From: Meconema thalassinum
Taxonomy: Eukaryota; Arthropoda; Insecta; Orthoptera; Tettigoniidae
Direction: 5' to 3'
DNA: 64,000 bases
NCBI GenBank assembly: GCA_946902985.2
Contig: OX336388.2
Location: 124,101,894-124,165,893 of the forward strand
How positions within the stretch are numbered: the stretch's first letter is position 1; every line of letters starts with the position of its first letter. Made by a program: the position numbers and the translations under genes. Shown piece after piece: positions 53,001 through 59,000 of this stretch. The notes below the pieces were generated by a model. That model was given only the letters and a program-made list of their open reading frames with translations, was not told where the DNA came from and did not search any database.

Positions 53001-56000
53001 CGCGACGCGAACGGCCTGCGCACATTCCGCGAGCTTATAGGCCTAATCTGGCGTGATCTTGTCGGCAGAGAGTAATTTCGTCTTTATGCCTGCGGGCTAT
53101 GAACTATGACGCAAACGGCCAGCGCACATTCCGCGGACTTATAGACCTAATCTGGCGTGATCTTGTCAGCAAAAAGTATCTAGTCTTTGTGCTTACCGGC
53201 TGTGAACTGTGGCGCGAGCGGCCAGCCCACATTCCGCGAGCGTATAGGCCTAATCTGGCGTGGTCTTGTCAGAAAAAAGTAACCTCATCTTTATGCCTGC
53301 CGGCTATGAACTGTGACGCGAGCGGCCAGCGCACATTCCGCGAGCGTATAGGCCTAATCTGGCATGATCTTGTCAGCAGAAAGTACTCTCGGCTTTATGC
53401 CTGCGGGCTATGAAGTGTGACGCGAACGGCCAGCGCACATTCCGCGAGCTTATGGGCCTAATCTGGCGTGATCTTGACAGCAGAAAGTAATTCGTCTTTA
53501 TGCCTGTGGGCTATAAACTGTGACGCGAACGGCCAGCGCACATTCCGAGAGCTTATAGGCCTAATCTGGCATGATCCTGTCAGGAGAAAGTAATACCGTA
53601 TCGTCTTTATGCCTGACGGCTATGAACCGCGACGCGAACGGCCAGCGCACATTCCGCGAGCTTATAGGCCTAATCTGGTGTGATCTTGACAGCAGAAAGT
53701 AATTCGTCTTTATCCCTGCGGGCTATAAACTGTGAAGCGAACGGTCAGCGCATATTCCGTGAGTTTATAGGCCTAATCTGGCGTGATCTTGTCAGGAGAA
53801 AGTAATCTCGTCTTTATGCCTGAGGGCTATGAACCACGACGCGAATGGCCAGCTTCATCAGCACATTCCACGAGCTTTAACCTGTCGTGACCTTGTTAGA
53901 AGAAAGAAGCCTGTCTCTGACTGCAGGCTATGACCCAAGCCAGACTCACGCTACGAGAATGACTGGCCCGTGCAGCAAATAATGATACAGTATATTCTTT
54001 GAACTTATATATTCTTCGCATAATCGTCGCACCCTGCTTTTTTCCACGAATTTTTGGCAAAAAAAGTGCGACGATTATGCGAGGAAATACGGTATATGGT
54101 ACCCTCAGATTGAAGGAAGGTACTGGATAAACAAGCTCTTTGAAAACAAGGTACATAACCATAATGTTTCTCGACCAATTTCATTGCCAAAGCTATATAT
54201 TATGGGCAGAAGTTACATGTAATCTCTACTTAGTATAAAGCGAAGTCCCCCGTTCTTGGATGTCACGGGTTATCTCAAAAACCACTAGATGGATTTTGAT
54301 GCGGTTTTCACCATTCGGTAAAGGATATTTCGAGGAAGGTTTCTGTAGAAAATAATTTATTTATGATCAAAGGAAGCCAAGCAGTAACGATTTCAGTGAA
54401 AAAGTTGGAAAAAAAAACTGGCGTCCGTGCACTTTTTAAGCTTACGCTGGGCAAACCTTTAAAAATATCAATATACTATGAGTGTAAGAAATGTTCAGGA
54501 TGATAAGTTCTACAAAAAAGTACCGGAGAGCGCAACTCTATCGTCAATACATTGCCCACTATAAGTGCTTTTACGTTTTCATTTCTTCAAACAATCTCCA
54601 TTCAATTACTGGGGTGACAGTTTACGAGCTAGTTAGGTTAGAGCCTATCACCCCAGTTACAGCCTAGCTAGCGGGCGAGCCTATTACCCCAGATACAGCC
54701 AGCAGAAAATTGTCGAGTCGTATTGAGTTAAGACTTCAGAGAAGAGTGGTTGTGTTTGAGTTTCCCTGGAGGTGCAACTCCGCATTTCTTTATTTTGCCT
54801 GTGAACTTTTCGTTCTGCCAAACACAGAGTCAAGTTAAGATTGGACGGAAGGGGATTTGTGTTTCATGCACCTCGCCATTCTTAAATTATGTCTGACAAG
54901 AATTCGTTGCACATGCATCTCCATGATCATATAATTAATAGTACAGTCAGTGATTTTAACATATCATGCCGAGACGTAAAACGGATATACTGTAGGTCGC
55001 AGTTCATTGACGTAGAAAAAAAAAGTGCTTATCACGTAATGCATTCATAACTGTTCCCGGGCGAAGCTCATTTAGCAGTCATGGAAGATTAAGTTACTCT
55101 TAAGTTATTGAATTTTGGTGCATCAATTTAATACCTTTATGCATTTATTGGATTATACTCGTACTTCAAAGCTTGCACTCAGTCCTCCTACACTGCGGTA
55201 TAATTTGATTTCTCCATGATGAGCGGTTAAACTTAGACGCTCTGTAAACCAATTATTATCCCACCTGAATCCAGTCAGCTCTTCCAGCTCCTCCATGTTG
55301 AATTTCATGAGGGTAGTAACTCTACTTCTCCTGAAGACACCGTCTTCATCATCACTCTCCGAACTACTATCGCTCTCCGAACCAGATGAGGATGAGGACG
55401 AAGATGAGGAACCAGATGACTTGCTGCTCCCCGAGGATGACGAAGCCAAGGACGACTTGGAAGAAACTCTTTCCAGTGATGCAGGCTTCTGGTAGTGTGG
55501 GCCACTAATATCACCCTGCAAACAAACATAAGATTTTATACACAGAGTAAAACTTGCCTCCAACGAACCCCTTATTGAACAGAAACTTGTCTTAAAAGGA
55601 AATATTTGATGGTCCCGTAAACTTAGGGGTAAAAGGGTGTCAAATTCCCTTCATTAACCCTTAGCACTCAATTATTTGTTAACAGTATTTCCTCTTCAGC
55701 TCCATTTAAATATATGCTTGTGGCAGGTCATATGACCACATGTATGTTTGTGAAGTGAATTTAATAGGTTAATGTAATATAATACAATACAATTAATTAC
55801 TACAATGAACTATTAACATAATACAACATATCAGGGACAATGTTCTGTATTTTACACTCACGATGTACCTTTAATTAGCGGTAATTGCTTAACCTTCTGA
55901 ATGTTTACTTTAGCGAACCGGTTAGTTTCTTGCACAATGTCCAACAATAATTCATCAGTCGTGAATAACTGAAAATATTGAAGTTCAGTCTGAGGCTTAT

Positions 56001-59000
56001 TTCTTTGGGGTGACTTGTAACCAGACGTACCTGTGAATGGGATGCATTGAAAGTCCAAATCTGAGTCACTATATTCTTTTCAGCCATCATTTGAGGTACC
56101 AGCACTGTCATTGCGAAATGTTTCATCATAAACGAGCTCTTCGTCACTAAATTCACTAACACCATCTAATTCTGCATGATCTTCCGCACCACTTAATTCA
56201 GTATCAGTTCCACTATCGCTAAAATAAACGTCACATTCATCCAAATATCCCGCTATTTGCTTCCTACGATCTTCTAACGTAGCCTTGTGCTACGCAACAG
56301 TTCATTTCAAACTTGCATGGCCTTCAAAATACCTCTCCATACGGCTTGTTTCCAAAGAGAATATAGAGTAACGGTAGTGTATAGTATCGCCAGAAGATGG
56401 GAGAAGCGCAGTATTGCTGGTATTTTGTTGGGTGTACCTCGACAGCGAAGTTATAGGTGGAACAAATCGATGTCGGGTGTGACACGACAAAGGATCTATG
56501 CGAGATATGTTCGTTGTCAGGGCTCCCCCGCCACTTGTGAGCTAAGCGTTAAAAGGAAACTGTGTTATGTGGACAACAAAAATCAAAACACACATAATTT
56601 TAATGGAAAATTACCAAGTTCTGGAATACAGTGTTAAGAAAATTTTCAGGCACTCTGTGAAATTCACCTTGTCTTCTGTAACAGTTGAATCTGTAGCTAA
56701 CAAGGAATGTGCAAATAGGTCTAAACAAGGTGAATTTTAAGTAGGCCTACACCAACCAAGTGCAGGGAGGGCTTCCTGACTGGAAATGGAGCAAAAAAGT
56801 CAATATCAACATATGTCCGGAAATGCATCGTTGCCATAGTAGACATCCCAATGGAGGCCACTTTGAACACCTGTTGAGACATGGATGAGCTTCAGACCAT
56901 GTACGGTGCGCCGGGACTACTTGCTGTCGTTGAACACTTGCCGTCCAATTCCAGACATATGTTGATACGAACTTTTTTTGCTCCAATTCCAGTCAGGAAG
57001 TTCTCCCTGCAGTATATCGGTGTACTTAAAATTCACCCTGTATACAGTGGCTTCAGTTATCCATCTAGTGATGAACAGAGAAACGTTCCTACATATTATA
57101 ACCCCATTACCACACATTATTAGATCACACTCTTCAACTGACAATGCAGGCACGTTTTCCAGCGAGACATTAGTATAAGGGCTCACAGTATCCCCTACAG
57201 TCAGTTCAAGTCCCTAAACGAGACAGGGTGTGTGTAGCTCCACCCTGAATAGTGCTATGGCCTCAAGGGCTCACAGTACCTCCTACCGTCTGTTCAAGGC
57301 CCTAAAGAAGCAGGGTGTGTGTATCCCACACTGGGTAGTTCTACGCCCTCAAAGGCTCAAGTATCTCCTACTGCCTGTTCAAGGCCCAAATGGAGCAGGG
57401 TGTGTGTAGCCCCACCCTGGATAGTGCTATGCCCTCAAGGGCTCATAGTATCTCCCACCTTCTACTCAAGGCCCTAAAGGAGGCAGGGTGTGTGTAGCCC
57501 CACCGTGGATAGTGCTACACCCTCAAGGGCTCACAGTATCTCCTACCATCTGTTCAAGGCCCCAAAGGAGGCAGGGCGTGTGTAGCCCCACCCTGGATAG
57601 TGCTACGCCCTCAAGGGCTCACATTATCTCCTACCATCAGTTCAAGGCCCTGAAAGAGGCAGGATGTGTGTAGCCCATCCCTGGATAGTGTTATGCCCTC
57701 AAGGGCTCACATAATCTCCTGCCTTCTACTCAAAGCCCTAAAGGAGGCAGGATGTGTGTAGCCCCACCCTGGATAGTGCTAGGCCCTCAAGGGCTCACAG
57801 TATCTCCTGCCTTCTACTCAAGGCCCTAAAGGAGGCAGGGTGTGTGTGTAACCCCACCCTGGATAGTGCTACGCCCTCAAGGGGGCTCAGTATCTCCTAC
57901 CATCTGTTCAAGGCCCTAAAGGAGGCAGGATGTGTGTAGCCCCACTCCGGATAGTGCTACGCCCACGAGGGCTCACATTATCTCCTGCCTTCTACTCAAG
58001 GCCCTAAAGGAGGCAGGATGTGTGTAGCCCCACCCTGGATAGTGCTACGCCCTCAAGGGCTCACAGTATCTCGTACCGTCTGTTCAAGGCCCTAAAGGAG
58101 GCAGGATGTGTGTAGCCCCACCCTGGATAGTGCTATGCCCTCAAGGGCTCACAGTATCTCCTACCATCTGTTCAAGGCCCTGAAGGAGGCATGGTGTGTG
58201 TAGCCTCACCCTGGTTAGTGCTACACCCTCAAGGGCTCACAGTATCTCGTACCGTCTGTTCAAGGCCCTGAAGGAGGCAGGGTGTGTGAAGCCCCACCCT
58301 GGATAGTGCTACGCCCTCAAGGGCTCACAGTATCTCGTACCGTCTGTTCAAGGCCCTAAAGGAGGCAGGATGTGTGAAGCCCCACCCTGGATAGTGCTAC
58401 GCCCTCAAGGGCTCACAGTATCTCCTACCGTCTGTTCAAGGCCCTAAAGGAGGCAGGGTGTGTGAAGCCCCACCTCTTATGGTGCACCCTGGGTAGTGCT
58501 ACACCCTCAAAGGGTCATGGCATCTCCTGCCTTCTGCTCGAGGCCCTAAAGGAGGCAGAGTGCGAGTAGCTCCGTCCTGGATAGTGCTACGATAGTGCTG
58601 GCGAGTTTGGAAGTTGGTGACCCCGAGGGATTCCCAAGATGAGTCCGGTTTTCCCTTCTCCTATCGACTATGGGGCGATCCCTCACCTTTTAAAACTTCC
58701 CTATCTGCCTTTCATGGCTCTTCTGTACTTCTTTCCATGTCCCTCAGTCCTCATTCTTGGAGGATTGAGGGACGTCTATTCCCTGTCCTATATTTCCCTT
58801 ATTCCTCTTTCTTCTTTTCCTTTTACTCTTCGGGTACGTAAATTAATAGCTAGTTTTAGTTGTAGATATTCATTGCATTAATTCCACCATCACCCAAACC
58901 ATTACGGGTCGATAACCCAGATGTTCGGCCTCTTAAAACAACAATTATAATCATTAAATTACAAACACACAAGGCTGATGATAATGATGTCCGAAGCTCC

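Noticed and set aside
55153..55264. Extension of the Ser-rich Set1 exon to the stop near 55153
   Set aside because: The phase-2 donor at 55265 joins perfectly with the 45-kb exon, while the extension ([12 protein letters not shown]) would end the protein before the SET domain.
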